Of a stretch of 64,000 nucleotides of DNA, positions 27,633 to 37,140 are shown piece after piece (the first letter of the stretch is position 1; the number at the start of each line of letters is the position of its first letter). The DNA comes from Pirellulales bacterium (lineage in GTDB: Bacteria > Planctomycetota > Planctomycetia > Pirellulales > PALSA-1355), in NCBI GenBank assembly GCA_022844125.1, contig JALHMI010000005.1:1-64000 (forward strand), given 5' to 3'. The notes beneath the pieces are model-generated. The model saw nothing but the letters and a program-made list of their open reading frames with translations, searched no databases and was not told the DNA's origin. Made by a program: the position numbers and the translations under genes.

Positions 27633-28358
27633 ATGCGCCTAGCTCCCTTTGCTGAATCAGCGACGATTCAGTTACGCCGTAATTGGAAGCGTCACGCCCT
27701 GTTCACGGACTGGCTGCGGGATGACCTGGCAGATGCGCTCTGGCAAGAGCCCGAGCGGCTCCTGGCCGGGGCCACGGTGCTCCAACATCGCGGCGTGCGA
27801 CGCACCGTGCGGATCAACTGGGCAGGAAGCCCGTTTGTGCTCAAACACTTCGTCGAACCGACCTGGCGGCACGGACTGAAGCAGCTCGTGATGCGCTCGC
27901 GGGCCCGCAAGACCTGGAACATCATGCACTTGCTGGCCGATTCGGGCGTGCTGACTCCGCGGCCCGTCGCCTGTGTCGAGAACACCCGCGGACCGTTTCA
28001 GCTCGACTCTTATCTGCTTTATCCGTATGTTCCCGGCGAAACCATCCGGCAGCACCTCTCGGCGCACCCAGACCCGCTGTTGACGGCGACCGCGCTCCAG
28101 CGGCAGTTGGTTGCCTTGTGGGATCGTCTGAAAGCGCTGCAAGTGAGCCTGGCCGATGCCAATCCCGGCAACTTCATCGTGAGCAGCGATCATCAACTGT
28201 GGGTGATCGATCTGGACAAGGCGCGAAAGCATCGTAGCGCACTGTGGGGCGAGAAGCGCCGGCGAAGCACGTGGCAGCGGCTCACGACCAAGCTGGCTCA
28301 GGCGGCGCAGACCGGTGTCACGCTGCCCAGTCATACTCGGCTTCGGCACGCGGCTTAG
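27633..28358 (+). CDS. Lipopolysaccharide core / Kdo kinase-like protein (WaaP family)
   Basis: The product is 241 residues. The kinase-like fold shows a VLKHF lysine motif near residue 72, a catalytic-loop equivalent SLADANPGNFIV (Asp and Asn conserved) and the metal-binding VIDLDKAR in place of DFG. This pattern matches WaaP/InaA/Kdo kinases, which phosphorylate heptose or Kdo in the lipid A core at the cytoplasmic face of the inner membrane. No other core-biosynthesis genes are adjacent. An aminoglycoside-phosphotransferase-like role is a weaker alternative. Confidence 0.8.
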   Translation: MRLAPFAESATIQLRRNWKRHALFTDWLRDDLADALWQEPERLLAGATVLQHRGVRRTVRINWAGSPFVLKHFVEPTWRHGLKQLVMRSRARKTWNIMHLLADSGVLTPRPVACVENTRGPFQLDSYLLYPYVPGETIRQHLSAHPDPLLTATALQRQLVALWDRLKALQVSLADANPGNFIVSSDHQLWVIDLDKARKHRSALWGEKRRRSTWQRLTTKLAQAAQTGVTLPSHTRLRHAA

Positions 28359-28580
28359 CCCGCCGGGTCGAGTGACGTCGCGCACCGGCAAGTCAGCGCG
28401 ATGCTCGAACGGCTCCGGCAGAACAAAGCCCGCGGCTGGTAACCAGCGACAAAATGGGCAAAAACTTCCCGCCTGCCGCTCCGTGACCGCGGGCATGCTT
28501 GCATCGCCGGGGGCAATCGCGTATTTAACTAGGCTTTCGCAGCCGCTTGTCCAACCGGACCTGGAGCCCCCGCCGTTCAC

Positions 28581-29816
28581 ATGGTCCACCACGTCGAGGA
28601 CGCACCTCCTGCTGCCGCGCGGGCCAACTTCGTGCATCGCGGCGCGGCCCACCTGATCAGCACCTGGCGCGACGCCCGGCTGAATCGCAACGAGATCGCC
28701 GGCTCGCTGGGCGACCTCGGCACCTTTCTGCCCCTGCTCGTCGGCATGGCCGCGCAGAACGGGCTCAACTTCGCCTCGGCGCTGTTCTTCGCCGGCCTGT
28801 TCAACATCATTACCGGCTTGACGTTCTCCATTCCCATGGCCGTTCAGCCGATGAAGGCCATCGCCGCAGTCGCCCTCACCGAAGGCTTGACCACGCCCCA
28901 GATCCTGGCCGCCGGCGCCACCGTCAGCGCCGTGATCCTCGCGCTCGGCCTCACCGGACTGATCGAATGGCTCAACCGGGTCATTCCCCGCAGCGTCGTC
29001 CGCGGCCTTCAGTTAGCGCTCGGATTGTCGCTGCTCATGAAAGGCATGCAAATGGTCGCGGGCACTGGCCAGTGGTTCGCGCCCGATGGCTACCTGACCG
29101 GAATTGTCGCGGCCGTACTGGTCCTGATGCTGTTCTTTTCCACGCGCGTTCCGGCGGCCCTGGTCCTATTCGGGCTGGGAATCACTATTGCTTGCTGGAC
29201 TCAGCCGGAGATCGCCTCGCGGTTGGGAATCGGCTTTACGCTACCCGGCTGGACGCCGCCGGCCTGGGCCGATTTCGTCAGCTCGTTCAGCCGCGCGGCG
29301 CTGCCGCAAATTCCACTCACCACGCTCAACTCCGTGATCGCGGTTTGCGCGCTCTCGGTCGACTTGTTTCCCCGCCGCCCCGCCACTCCCACCAAGGTGG
29401 CCGTCTCCGTGGGACTGATGAATCTCGTGGGCTGCTGGTTTGGCGCCATGCCCATGTGCCACGGCGCCGGCGGCCTGGCCGGGCAATATCGTTTCGGTGC
29501 GCGCACCAACGGCTCGATCTTGTTTCTGGGGGGCGTGAAGTTGCTGCTGGCCGTGCTGCTGGGCGCCTCGCTGATGGCCGTCTGCCAGGCCTTTCCGGCC
29601 AGCGTGCTGGGCGTCATGCTGGCCTTTGCCGGCATGGAACTGGCACTCGTGTTTCGCGATCAGACGTCGCGGACCGACGCCTTCGCCATGCTCTTGACCA
29701 CGGCCGCCTGCATGGCCCTCGAAAACATCGCCCTGGGCTTCCTGCTCGGGCTGGCCATGGCCTGGTGCCTGCGGCTGGGTTGGTTCCGCGTCGAGGAGTC
29801 CGAACCGCGCCCGTGA
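28581..29816 (+). CDS. MOT1-like sulfate/molybdate transporter
   Basis: The product is 411 residues and polytopic, with about ten or more hydrophobic segments. Two signatures of the MOT1 branch related to SulP carriers are visible: GSLGDLGTFLPLLVGMA near residue 45 and SIPMAVQPMKAIAAVAL near 90. A symmetric second half contains MPMCHGAGGLAGQYRFGART. Unlike classical SulP proteins it has no STAS domain. It probably imports molybdate or sulfate across the inner membrane. No molybdenum-cofactor gene or Mo riboswitch is apparent nearby. Confidence 0.88.
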   Translation: MVHHVEDAPPAAARANFVHRGAAHLISTWRDARLNRNEIAGSLGDLGTFLPLLVGMAAQNGLNFASALFFAGLFNIITGLTFSIPMAVQPMKAIAAVALTEGLTTPQILAAGATVSAVILALGLTGLIEWLNRVIPRSVVRGLQLALGLSLLMKGMQMVAGTGQWFAPDGYLTGIVAAVLVLMLFFSTRVPAALVLFGLGITIACWTQPEIASRLGIGFTLPGWTPPAWADFVSSFSRAALPQIPLTTLNSVIAVCALSVDLFPRRPATPTKVAVSVGLMNLVGCWFGAMPMCHGAGGLAGQYRFGARTNGSILFLGGVKLLLAVLLGASLMAVCQAFPASVLGVMLAFAGMELALVFRDQTSRTDAFAMLLTTAACMALENIALGFLLGLAMAWCLRLGWFRVEESEPRP

Positions 29817-30007
29817 GTGCGCGCAAAGCGATTCGTTGACCGGCGGGATTCGATTCCAGTCAACTCGCGTAGGCGCGGAAACTGACGGCCAGGACTCTAA
29901 ATAACAACTAACCAAAGCGCCGGTGAACGCCTCGAAAACCGTTTACACCGCCCCCCCACATGCCTCCTCTGCTGGGCTAATGGGTAAATAAGTTGACACC
30001 CCCGCGC

Positions 30008-30178
30008 GGGTGCCACTGCTGGCTTGCCCAGCAGTGTCTGCTCCCAGATGCCCGCTTGCACGTTCAGAAACGAGCAGAGTCTCGTTCGGTTTCAGTTGTG
30101 AGCTTTCGTCGTCTTGGCAAGCCAAGGTGCAAGGTGAAATCCTGATGGAGCACTGCTGGGCGAGCCAGCAGTGGCCCC
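30008..30178. repeat. BIME-like element, CACTGCTGG family
   Basis: The left hairpin is CACTGCTGG...CCAGCAGTG (30014-30036) and the right hairpin CACTGCTGG-gcgag-CCAGCAGTG (30151-30173). The two form an inverted pair with feet GGTGCCAC and GTGGCCCC. Inside are further stems: CTTGCAC (30055) with GTGCAAG (30127), and AACGAG-cagagt-CTCGTT. With the next element it fills the 606-base gap 29817-30422, where I see no gene. Confidence 0.75.
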
Positions 30179-30210
30179 CTACGCCGTTAACCCTTTTCGC
30201 GGGTTCATTG

Positions 30211-30365
30211 GGTAGCAGCGACAACTTGTTGTCGGTGTGCGCAGCACCGGAGGGTTCAGGGGGACCGTATTGAAAGGGAAACTTCATTTCGAGAAACGCT
30301 TGGCCTGAACCCTCTTGGGCCAGGGCCCACTGACAAACGAGTTGTCAGTGCCACCAAGTGCCACC
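30211..30365 (-). repeat. BIME-like element, GACAAC family (copy 3, inverted)
   Basis: Reading the minus strand gives the same order as the copies at 18165 and 24286: GGTGGCACTTGGTGGCACTG foot, hairpin ACTGACAA...TTGTCAGT (30329-30349), an interior with CTGAACCCTC, then hairpin CGACAAC-tt-GTTGTCG (30219-30234) and a CTGCTACCC foot. It is only about 30 bases from the CACTGCTGG element. Confidence 0.78.
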
Positions 30366-30422
30366 CCTGTTTTCGCTGGACCTGGGGTTAACGGCGTAGA
30401 AGTGGCACCTGGCGTTAGCCAT

Positions 30423-33400
30423 TCACTGGTTGCCGACGCTATCCATCAACAACGCCTGGACTTTTGCGAAGTCGATCGGCTTGACCAGGTGTTGGTCGAA
30501 GCCCGCATCGGAGCTCGCTCGGCGGTCATTCTCCTGTCCCCAGCCGGTGACTGCGATCATCAGCGGTTCACGACCGGCCAATTCGCGGCGGATCGCCCGG
30601 CACGCGTCGTAGCCATTCATTTTGGGCATCCCGATATCCAGCAGGACGATGTCCGGCTGATACTCCCTCGCCAGCTCGACGGCTTGCAAACCGTCGTGGG
30701 CCGTCTTGGTTTCGTACCCGCTGAATTGCAAGAGCATCGCCAGGCTTTGGGCAGCGTCAACATTGTCGTCTGCGATCAAGATCCTGCGAAATCCTCCCTG
30801 AATCTCCGCCTTGGCGTTCGCCAGTTCCACGGCGGGGGGCCCGGGCGCTTCGACAAGAACGCCGACAGCTGAGGGGTTGGCCTGCTGGGGTGACCACGCG
30901 GGCAGCCTCAGGGTGAATTCGCTGCCCTTGTCCGCGCCTTGACTGGTAGCCGTGATACTCCCGTGGTGCAAATCGACGAGCTTGCGCACCAGGTTCAGGC
31001 CGATTCCCAGTCCGCCGCCGGTGTGCTCCAGCGGACGTTGGAGCTGGCCGAATAGCTCAAAAATGTCTTGTAGTTTGTCCGGGGGGATACCGATTCCGGT
31101 GTCGCGCACACGCACCACCGCATCCGCCTCCTCACGTCGCACAGTAACACTCACCTCACCCCCGGTTGGTGTATATCGGCAGGCGTTGGTGAGCAGATTG
31201 CCGACAATTTGCGTGACGCGCGCATCGTCGGCCTCAATCTCCAGGGGTTCGTCGGGGAGGTCCACGCGCAGGGTCTGTTTCTTTTCGCGGCGCGCCGTTT
31301 CAATTACCTCCAGTGCGTGGCGCACACAGGTGCGCAGGTCGATCCGCTGATATTCCAAATGGATCTTGCCCTGGGTGATCCGCGAAAGATCCAGCAAGTC
31401 GTCGACCAGGCGCACCAGGTGTAGCATCTGGCGATGAATGGTCGCGCGGGCCTCGACCGCGAGCGGGTCGGGGCTGCCGATGTGGTCCAGCAGGATGACC
31501 GAATTCATAATCGGCGCAAGCGGATTGCGCAGCTCGTGAGCAAGCGTAGCGAGGAACTCATCCTTCTTCCGATCCTCCTCACGCAACCGCTGCGCAGCTT
31601 GCTGCTGTTCGCTGATGTCACTAATCGTTCCGACCAAGTACCGCGGCACGCCACCGCTGCGTTCGATCGTGGCGTGATCTTCGACGGTTCGCCAGGAGCC
31701 GTCGGCATGGCGGACGCGATACCGGACAACATAGGAAGTGCAGCCCGGGTTTTGCAGACAATCCTGCAGATATTCGCGGTGCCGGGGCAGGTCTTCCGGA
31801 TGTATTCGGGCGTGCCACCATTCACTGGACAAACCGTCCTGGGCGTCTTCGCCGACGATGTGGTGTAACCCGTAAACCTCAGCCATGGCGGCTGATTCCA
31901 GGCTGACCTCGTAGATCAGCAACCGCCCTGCGTTCGCGGCGCGACGGAACCGAGCTTCGCTCTCAGCTTGGGCCTTCTCCGCGAGCTTGCGGTCGGTAAT
32001 GTCCGGGCTGCTGCCAACGTAACCGACGAAATCGCCATCCGGGGAGAAGCGCGGCACTGCGTACGACGCGAGCCAGCGCCACGTCCCGTCGCCCGCGCGC
32101 ACGCGGGTTTCAGAGTGAAAGGGAGCGCGCTCGCGAATGGCTGCTAGATATTGGGCGACATATGCCTCTTCGTCGTCGGGATGGAGCAGCACCCGCCATG
32201 TTCCCGGCGGACGAACCTGCGCCGCGGTGATCCCGAAGAAATCGCAGTATGCCCGGTTGACCAGTTCGATCTCGCCGCGCGCGTCGGTAACCCAGATCAT
32301 GACCGGCGTGCTATCGGCCATCGTGCGGAATCGCAGCTCGCTTTCAGCTATCGCCTGTTCGGCGAGCTTCCGCGCGGAGATATCGGTAATCGTGCCAATC
32401 ACGCCTCTGAGTTCGCCCGCGTCGTCGAGTTCGGCCCGGCCACGATTCGCGACCCAGGCGATGCGACCGTCGGGCCGAACGACGCGGAACTCGCACTCGT
32501 ACAGCTCATCTCGCTCCACCGCACTCCGCACGCGCGCTTCCACCCGATCCCGGTCGTCAAGATGCACTAACCGAAAAAAGGCCTCACCGGTCCCCTCGAA
32601 GGCCCCCTCCGCCAGACCGTGAATGCGGTAGCATTCCGGTGACCAGGTAACGGCGTCCGTGTTCAGGTCCCACGTCCAGAGGCCGGTGTCGGAAGCCTCA
32701 AGCGCCAAGCGGAGCCGGCGTTCGCCGTCGCGCTGCGCCCGTTCAGCACGCTTGCGGTGGGTGATGTCTTCCGTGAAGATAATGATGCCGCCCACCGACC
32801 CGTCTGCCGCAAGCCAAGGTCGTACCTCCCAGAGCAGCCATAGCTCCGATCCGTCCGAGCCCCGGAAACTTTCCTCCTCCGCCCGTTCAATCGTGCCGCC
32901 GAGGGCACGTCGATGCACTTGCTTCCAGCGCTCACCGATCTGGGGAAAATGGTCGTAATGGCAGTGCCCGACTAAGTCGTTGGGCAAGTTGTAATCTTGC
33001 ACCCAGCGGCGGCTGGCCGCCAGGTACCGCATTTCGCGGTCGAGCATCGCAATGGCTGCCGGCGCATGTTCGACGAACAAACGCAGTGTCCGCTCGCTTT
33101 GCTCGAGTTTCGCGGTTCTCTGGGCGACTCTTAGCTCCAGTTGACGATTGCTGGCACGCAACGCCTCCATCGCCCGCTCTCGCTGGCTCGAAAGCGATCC
33201 GACGAAGAGCGCGCATGCTGCCGAGACGGCAAGGAAAGTTTGCAGCCGCACGATTCGGTCATGCATCAGCGATGGGCCGGTGGGGGCATCGCCAATCCGC
33301 TCCGCCCCGTATCCCGCGAGCATTAGTGTCACGACTGCGAGTGCTACCGCGGCGCCTTGCAATTGAAACCTCGCTGCTGCCCAGAGGAGTAGCGGCAGGA

Positions 33401-34046
33401 CAACATAAATGCTTGGCAGAAGTCCCAGCAGCGCGAATTCGGTCACGGCAAGGAGCGCGAACAGCAGCACCCAGGCCTCGTTGAATCGCCGGGCGGGAAT
33501 GTGCTTACGGTTACCCCACCCACGCACCACGAAAATTGTCAGCGGCGCGGAGATTAGCAGTCCTGATCCGTCTCCTAGCCATACCAGACCGAAAGCATCA
33601 AAAAATCGGTGCTTCCCAATCAAGGCGTCCGTGGTCGCGATCACCGCCGCGCCTACGAGTGGCGCCACGCCGGCGCACAACAAGACAAACCACCCGGCTT
33701 CCTCCAGGGTTTCCAGCCGAAACGGCCGGGGAGCGAACCGCCTGACCAAGAGCGCGCCCGTCAGCGCCTCCAGCGCATTTGCGCTAAAGTAAACCAGCGC
33801 CAGCGAGATCGGGTTGTGAAACCAGAGCGCATTGCACACGAGTTCAGACGCGCACGCCACTGCCACCCACCAGGGCCAGGTTGGGAGCGGCGCGAGCAAC
33901 AGAGCTGCCAGAAAAATCCCCGCCGGGGGCCAGAAGATGATCGACACCCCGGGGACCAGCGCAAGCCCGTGACCAAGCCCGCCGGTAAGCACGTAAGCCA
34001 TCGCGAACAGCGCCAGGGCAGCGACGTTGGGAGGCATCATTCGCAT
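30423..34046 (-). CDS. MASE1/multi-PAS hybrid sensor histidine kinase
   Basis: The product is about 1207 residues from ATG 34046. Two more ATGs follow within ten bases, and the upstream extension is not conserved-looking. The N-terminal 290 residues are a multi-pass MASE1 sensor (TGGLGHGLALVPGVSIIFWP). Four PAS domains follow, roughly residues 320-860, the third carrying PGTWRVLLHPDD. HisKA has its phospho-His in TLAHELRNPLAP. HATPase_c has NLLTNACRYTPTGG and DTGIGIP. A receiver domain ends the protein (ILIADDN, IVLLDIGMPKMNGYDACRAI). It is a membrane-bound phosphorelay kinase. No output regulator is encoded beside it, so the partner must lie elsewhere. Confidence 0.93.
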   Translation of the reverse strand: MRMMPPNVAALALFAMAYVLTGGLGHGLALVPGVSIIFWPPAGIFLAALLLAPLPTWPWWVAVACASELVCNALWFHNPISLALVYFSANALEALTGALLVRRFAPRPFRLETLEEAGWFVLLCAGVAPLVGAAVIATTDALIGKHRFFDAFGLVWLGDGSGLLISAPLTIFVVRGWGNRKHIPARRFNEAWVLLFALLAVTEFALLGLLPSIYVVLPLLLWAAARFQLQGAAVALAVVTLMLAGYGAERIGDAPTGPSLMHDRIVRLQTFLAVSAACALFVGSLSSQRERAMEALRASNRQLELRVAQRTAKLEQSERTLRLFVEHAPAAIAMLDREMRYLAASRRWVQDYNLPNDLVGHCHYDHFPQIGERWKQVHRRALGGTIERAEEESFRGSDGSELWLLWEVRPWLAADGSVGGIIIFTEDITHRKRAERAQRDGERRLRLALEASDTGLWTWDLNTDAVTWSPECYRIHGLAEGAFEGTGEAFFRLVHLDDRDRVEARVRSAVERDELYECEFRVVRPDGRIAWVANRGRAELDDAGELRGVIGTITDISARKLAEQAIAESELRFRTMADSTPVMIWVTDARGEIELVNRAYCDFFGITAAQVRPPGTWRVLLHPDDEEAYVAQYLAAIRERAPFHSETRVRAGDGTWRWLASYAVPRFSPDGDFVGYVGSSPDITDRKLAEKAQAESEARFRRAANAGRLLIYEVSLESAAMAEVYGLHHIVGEDAQDGLSSEWWHARIHPEDLPRHREYLQDCLQNPGCTSYVVRYRVRHADGSWRTVEDHATIERSGGVPRYLVGTISDISEQQQAAQRLREEDRKKDEFLATLAHELRNPLAPIMNSVILLDHIGSPDPLAVEARATIHRQMLHLVRLVDDLLDLSRITQGKIHLEYQRIDLRTCVRHALEVIETARREKKQTLRVDLPDEPLEIEADDARVTQIVGNLLTNACRYTPTGGEVSVTVRREEADAVVRVRDTGIGIPPDKLQDIFELFGQLQRPLEHTGGGLGIGLNLVRKLVDLHHGSITATSQGADKGSEFTLRLPAWSPQQANPSAVGVLVEAPGPPAVELANAKAEIQGGFRRILIADDNVDAAQSLAMLLQFSGYETKTAHDGLQAVELAREYQPDIVLLDIGMPKMNGYDACRAIRRELAGREPLMIAVTGWGQENDRRASSDAGFDQHLVKPIDFAKVQALLMDSVGNQ

Positions 34047-34410
34047 CGCGGATCGATCGAAGAAAGTCGTCTGCTCGAACTCGAATCGCTTCCCGTGGTG
34101 CAACCAGGTGTGGTCGTCGGAAGCCGAACAGCATGTAGTGGTGCGTGGTCGTGCTTCCCTTGCGAACGACCACAAATTTCCAGCCCGAAGCACTCCATCG
34201 CCGCTTGACCCCCCGATATGCTGGGCGATTATAGCAAATTTCACGCGCGCCAGCACCCGGCGTCCGAAGTCGAACAGCCGGCCGGAAACCTACTTGAAAT
34301 CAGGCCAGACCTTTCAGTAGGCTGCATTGGCCTGGCGGAGCAGCCCACGAATCGCCATCGCCGCTCTGAAGAGCTCCTCCGGCTCCTTACGCCGAGGGCG
34401 TGCAACAAGT
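34047..34410. other. Upstream region of the histidine kinase, no gene seen
   Basis: A frame extends upstream of the kinase start but its composition is not protein-like. The short plus-strand ORFs here have no recognisable motif. The kinase promoter should lie in this stretch. Confidence 0.35.
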
Positions 34411-34600
34411 CAGCCCAGGGCATCGCCCTTGGGAGAATGATCCTCCTCGAATTCGCGTTGCCCTGTAGGGGCAGAACTTCTCCTGGCGTCCGAACAAGTT
34501 TCGCCCTGACGGGCGAAGAGGCGCACGTCGTCCGCCACTTACCCTGGGCGGTGCCGGCGGTGCCCAGGGCTGGCATGTTGCCGGCCTGCGGCCGAAGGGA
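34411..34600. repeat. Cluster of closely spaced GC-rich hairpins
   Basis: At least four stems are packed into 190 bases: CCCAGGGC-atc-GCCCTTGGG (34414-34433), CCCT-gt-AGGG near 34461, TCGCCC-tgac-GGGCGA (34501-34516) and CCCTGGGC...GCCCAGGG (34542-34569). CGGC-ctgc-GGCCG follows near 34582. Plus-strand ORFs across it have low-complexity composition. It resembles palindrome-rich dispersed repeats of planctomycete genomes, not a gene. Confidence 0.5.
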
Positions 34601-34699
34601 GATCGCAACACGATCGTTTCAGAATGCGAACGACTCTAGACTAATCGCTACCGATGGCACCGAGAAAACAGCCATGAGAAAAATTCACACCCCAAAACG

Positions 34700-35051
34700 C
34701 TACTTGCCCGCGCGTGTGGCGACTTGTCGTTGCAACTCGTTACGAATCACTGCGATCGAAGGCGCACCAGCCACACCGCCCAACTGTCCACCCATCCTTG
34801 AAATGTGGCCAGCATTTCCAGTAAGGTACGCTGAGACCGAAATGTTTTCGCACTCAGGCAGAATCGCAGCCCGCTGGAGATTGCTGGCAAACTGGAGAAA
34901 CCGCGCAGCCTGATCGCCACCCGATTAGGCCAACATCGACGACGTCGGGCATGAAGTGTGGCATCGAAACATCATTTTCACGAGTTTTCAAATCCACACA
35001 CCCAGAAAATACGACGGCTAGAAACAGCCAGCAGAAGTTTTTGGTGCCCAA
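34700..35051 (-). pseudogene. Small lipoprotein gene interrupted by a frameshift
   Basis: From TTG 35051 the frame reads a lipoprotein signal (NFCWLFLAVVFSGC) and continues to DVVDVGLIG. At about 34925 the sensible text moves to another frame: SGGDQAARFLQFASNLQRAA, SVSAYLTGNAGHISRMGG and RNELQRQVATRAGK, ending at TAG 34700. Removing one A from CCTAATCGG would join the halves into a lipoprotein of about 115 residues. No family is recognised. It may be a true pseudogene or a base-calling error. The original frame closes at 34854. Confidence 0.5.
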
Positions 35052-35149
35052 TGTTCAGCACACAGGAAGAGTCGCCCTTTCCTGAAAACTGAACACGCGC
35101 ACCCACGATCTTTGAAAATTCGAACCCGCCTTAGCGGCCCGACGCTTTG

Positions 35150-36904
35150 TCACCGCACCGAGCGCAGCAGCCGGCCGAACTTCTGCTGGCCGAACTCGGG
35201 CACGAACTGGGCGTTCTCCATCGCCAGGCGGCCGCCGACGAAGACGTTTCGCACGACGCCGTCGGAACGTTTGACCATTCGCATCGCGCCGTGCAGCCGT
35301 TCGTCATAATGCTCGATCGGCTCGCTCAGTCCGTTTTTGAGTTTCACGGGGTCGACGACGATCAGGTCGGCGATCTTCCCTTCGCGGATGGTGCCGGTGT
35401 CGAGGCCCAGCCATTCGGCCGACATCCCGGTCAGCTTGTGGATCGCCTTTTCCAACGGCATGATGCCGGGGTTCAGCAGCACCTGCTGCAGCATCTGCAG
35501 GCCGCCGTCCTGGAACGCCATGTTGCGATTGTGGGCGCCCGAGTCGTTGAAGCCCGGCAGCGAGCTGTCGTGGGCGAAAATGAACTGCCGCTCGGCCGGC
35601 CGATCGTTAGTGACCACGGTCTTCCAGCGAATGGCCGAATCGTGCTGGGCGATCAGGTCCATGAAGTAGTCGAGCGGCTCGGCGCCGGCGACCTTCGCCA
35701 GTTCGGCGAACGACTGGCCCTGCTGCCCCGGGATTGGCGAGCTGACGATCCACATGTCGTCCAGGTTTCGGTGGAAGACGCGCGTCGCGGTCGATTCCCA
35801 CTGTCTGCGGAAGTCGCGGCGAAAGGCCGGATCGGCGAACATCGCCTTCCGCTCGTCGCTCGTGGCGCTGATCGCGTTGACGCCCGTCGAAAACTCCTCG
35901 AACAGCGGCGTGTGCACGCCGTCGCAGTAGTTCAGGAACGGCTCGGCCAGAGCCTGCCAGCGGATGTTCGCGTTGCAGAACTTGTTCAGCACGCGACCCA
36001 GCGTGGTGGCGATCTTGTAGATCTTGCGGTCGGTCTTGACGTCCATGGCGGCCACGATCGTCGTCCGCAGCGGCTTGCGGCCGACGCCCGTGCTCATCAT
36101 GCCCAGGATCGCGACGGTGCTCTTGGTGAGCGCGTTGGGCGTGGCTTGCAGCACGCGATCGGCCGCCCGCACGACGCTGGCCAACTTGCGGTACTCGCTC
36201 GGCGCGGCATGTTGCGAAGGGACCGAGATGCCGCGGAACGGTTCGCCGTCGAGCCTGTGCCAGGGAAGCATGTCGATCGAGAGGCCCGTGTAACCTTCGT
36301 CGAGCGCCTCGTCGACGATCTTCTGCATCTGGCGGATTTCCTCAGGCTCGGCCTTGCTCTTGGTGAGCGAGCGTTCCATGCCCATCACGTGGGCCCGGAT
36401 GTTCGAGTGGCCGATGAGCGTGGCGACGTTGGGCCCCATCGGCCGCGTTTCGAGATGCTGGTAGTACTCGCGGACGTTGCTCCAGGGGAGCTTATCGCCC
36501 TCGCCGAACCAACGGGCCAGCACGTCGCGCGGGAGGCTTTCGACTCGGCAGAACAGGTCGAGCAGGTCTTTCTTGGTGCCCAAGGCAGCGGAGAGCGAGC
36601 AGTTGCCCATCACGCACGTAGTGACGCCGTGGCGGACCGACTCTTCGAGCCCGGGCATGGCCTCGATCTCGGCGTCGTAGTGGGTGTGGATGTCGAGCAT
36701 GCCGGGCATCACCCAGCAGCCCTGGGCATCGACTTCGCGAATGCCCTTCTGCGGCAGCTTGGGACCGATGGCCTGGACGCGGCCGGCCTGGATGGCGACG
36801 TCGGCCGATTTGGCCGGCGAACCGAGGCCATCGAACACCTGGCCGTTACGAATGACGACGTCGACGTGCTGAGCCTGTGCGTCAGCTTGCCCTGGTGCGG
36901 ACAT
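35150..36904 (-). CDS. N-acyl-D-amino-acid deacylase family amidohydrolase
   Basis: The product is 584 residues. ATG 36904 has GAGGGG about eleven bases upstream. The longer frame would add 78 unlikely residues. The metallo-dependent hydrolase fold has its metal-binding motif HTHYD (His73, His75, Asp77), GHSNIRAHVMG, the late Asp in FNDSGAHNRN and a C-terminal ADLIVVDP with the composite beta domain. No signal peptide is obvious, so it is probably cytoplasmic. Family members hydrolyse N-acyl-D-amino acids and related amides. Substrate specificity is inferred. It is divergent from the Mpo1-like gene. Confidence 0.88.
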   Translation of the reverse strand: MSAPGQADAQAQHVDVVIRNGQVFDGLGSPAKSADVAIQAGRVQAIGPKLPQKGIREVDAQGCWVMPGMLDIHTHYDAEIEAMPGLEESVRHGVTTCVMGNCSLSAALGTKKDLLDLFCRVESLPRDVLARWFGEGDKLPWSNVREYYQHLETRPMGPNVATLIGHSNIRAHVMGMERSLTKSKAEPEEIRQMQKIVDEALDEGYTGLSIDMLPWHRLDGEPFRGISVPSQHAAPSEYRKLASVVRAADRVLQATPNALTKSTVAILGMMSTGVGRKPLRTTIVAAMDVKTDRKIYKIATTLGRVLNKFCNANIRWQALAEPFLNYCDGVHTPLFEEFSTGVNAISATSDERKAMFADPAFRRDFRRQWESTATRVFHRNLDDMWIVSSPIPGQQGQSFAELAKVAGAEPLDYFMDLIAQHDSAIRWKTVVTNDRPAERQFIFAHDSSLPGFNDSGAHNRNMAFQDGGLQMLQQVLLNPGIMPLEKAIHKLTGMSAEWLGLDTGTIREGKIADLIVVDPVKLKNGLSEPIEHYDERLHGAMRMVKRSDGVVRNVFVGGRLAMENAQFVPEFGQQKFGRLLRSVR

Positions 36905-37140
36905 CGCTTGGAACCCCTCGTGGAAACGCGTGAATTGGAGCAGAACCGCCGAGCAGCCCTGGGGGGAGTTGATGGCCGCCGTGAACCTTTGTTTTACACT
37001 GCCGGACGGGAAAACCCAACCGGGGGCGGCGGCAGTGTGTTCGATAATGGTCGGGTGAAAGCCTGCGAGATATGCTACTTTTGACGAGGGCTGTGACTCG
37101 CCTGCACAGCGAAAGTGCAAGCCATTCGGAGCGTTCAACC

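Noticed and set aside
34218-34913. A 231-residue plus-strand ORF
   Set aside because: It reads through a hairpin cluster and antisense to the frameshifted lipoprotein. Composition is not protein-like.
35147-37084. A 645-residue plus-strand ORF opposite the deacylase gene
   Set aside because: It is the antisense shadow of a recognisable amidohydrolase. Its translation has shadow-like composition and no motif.
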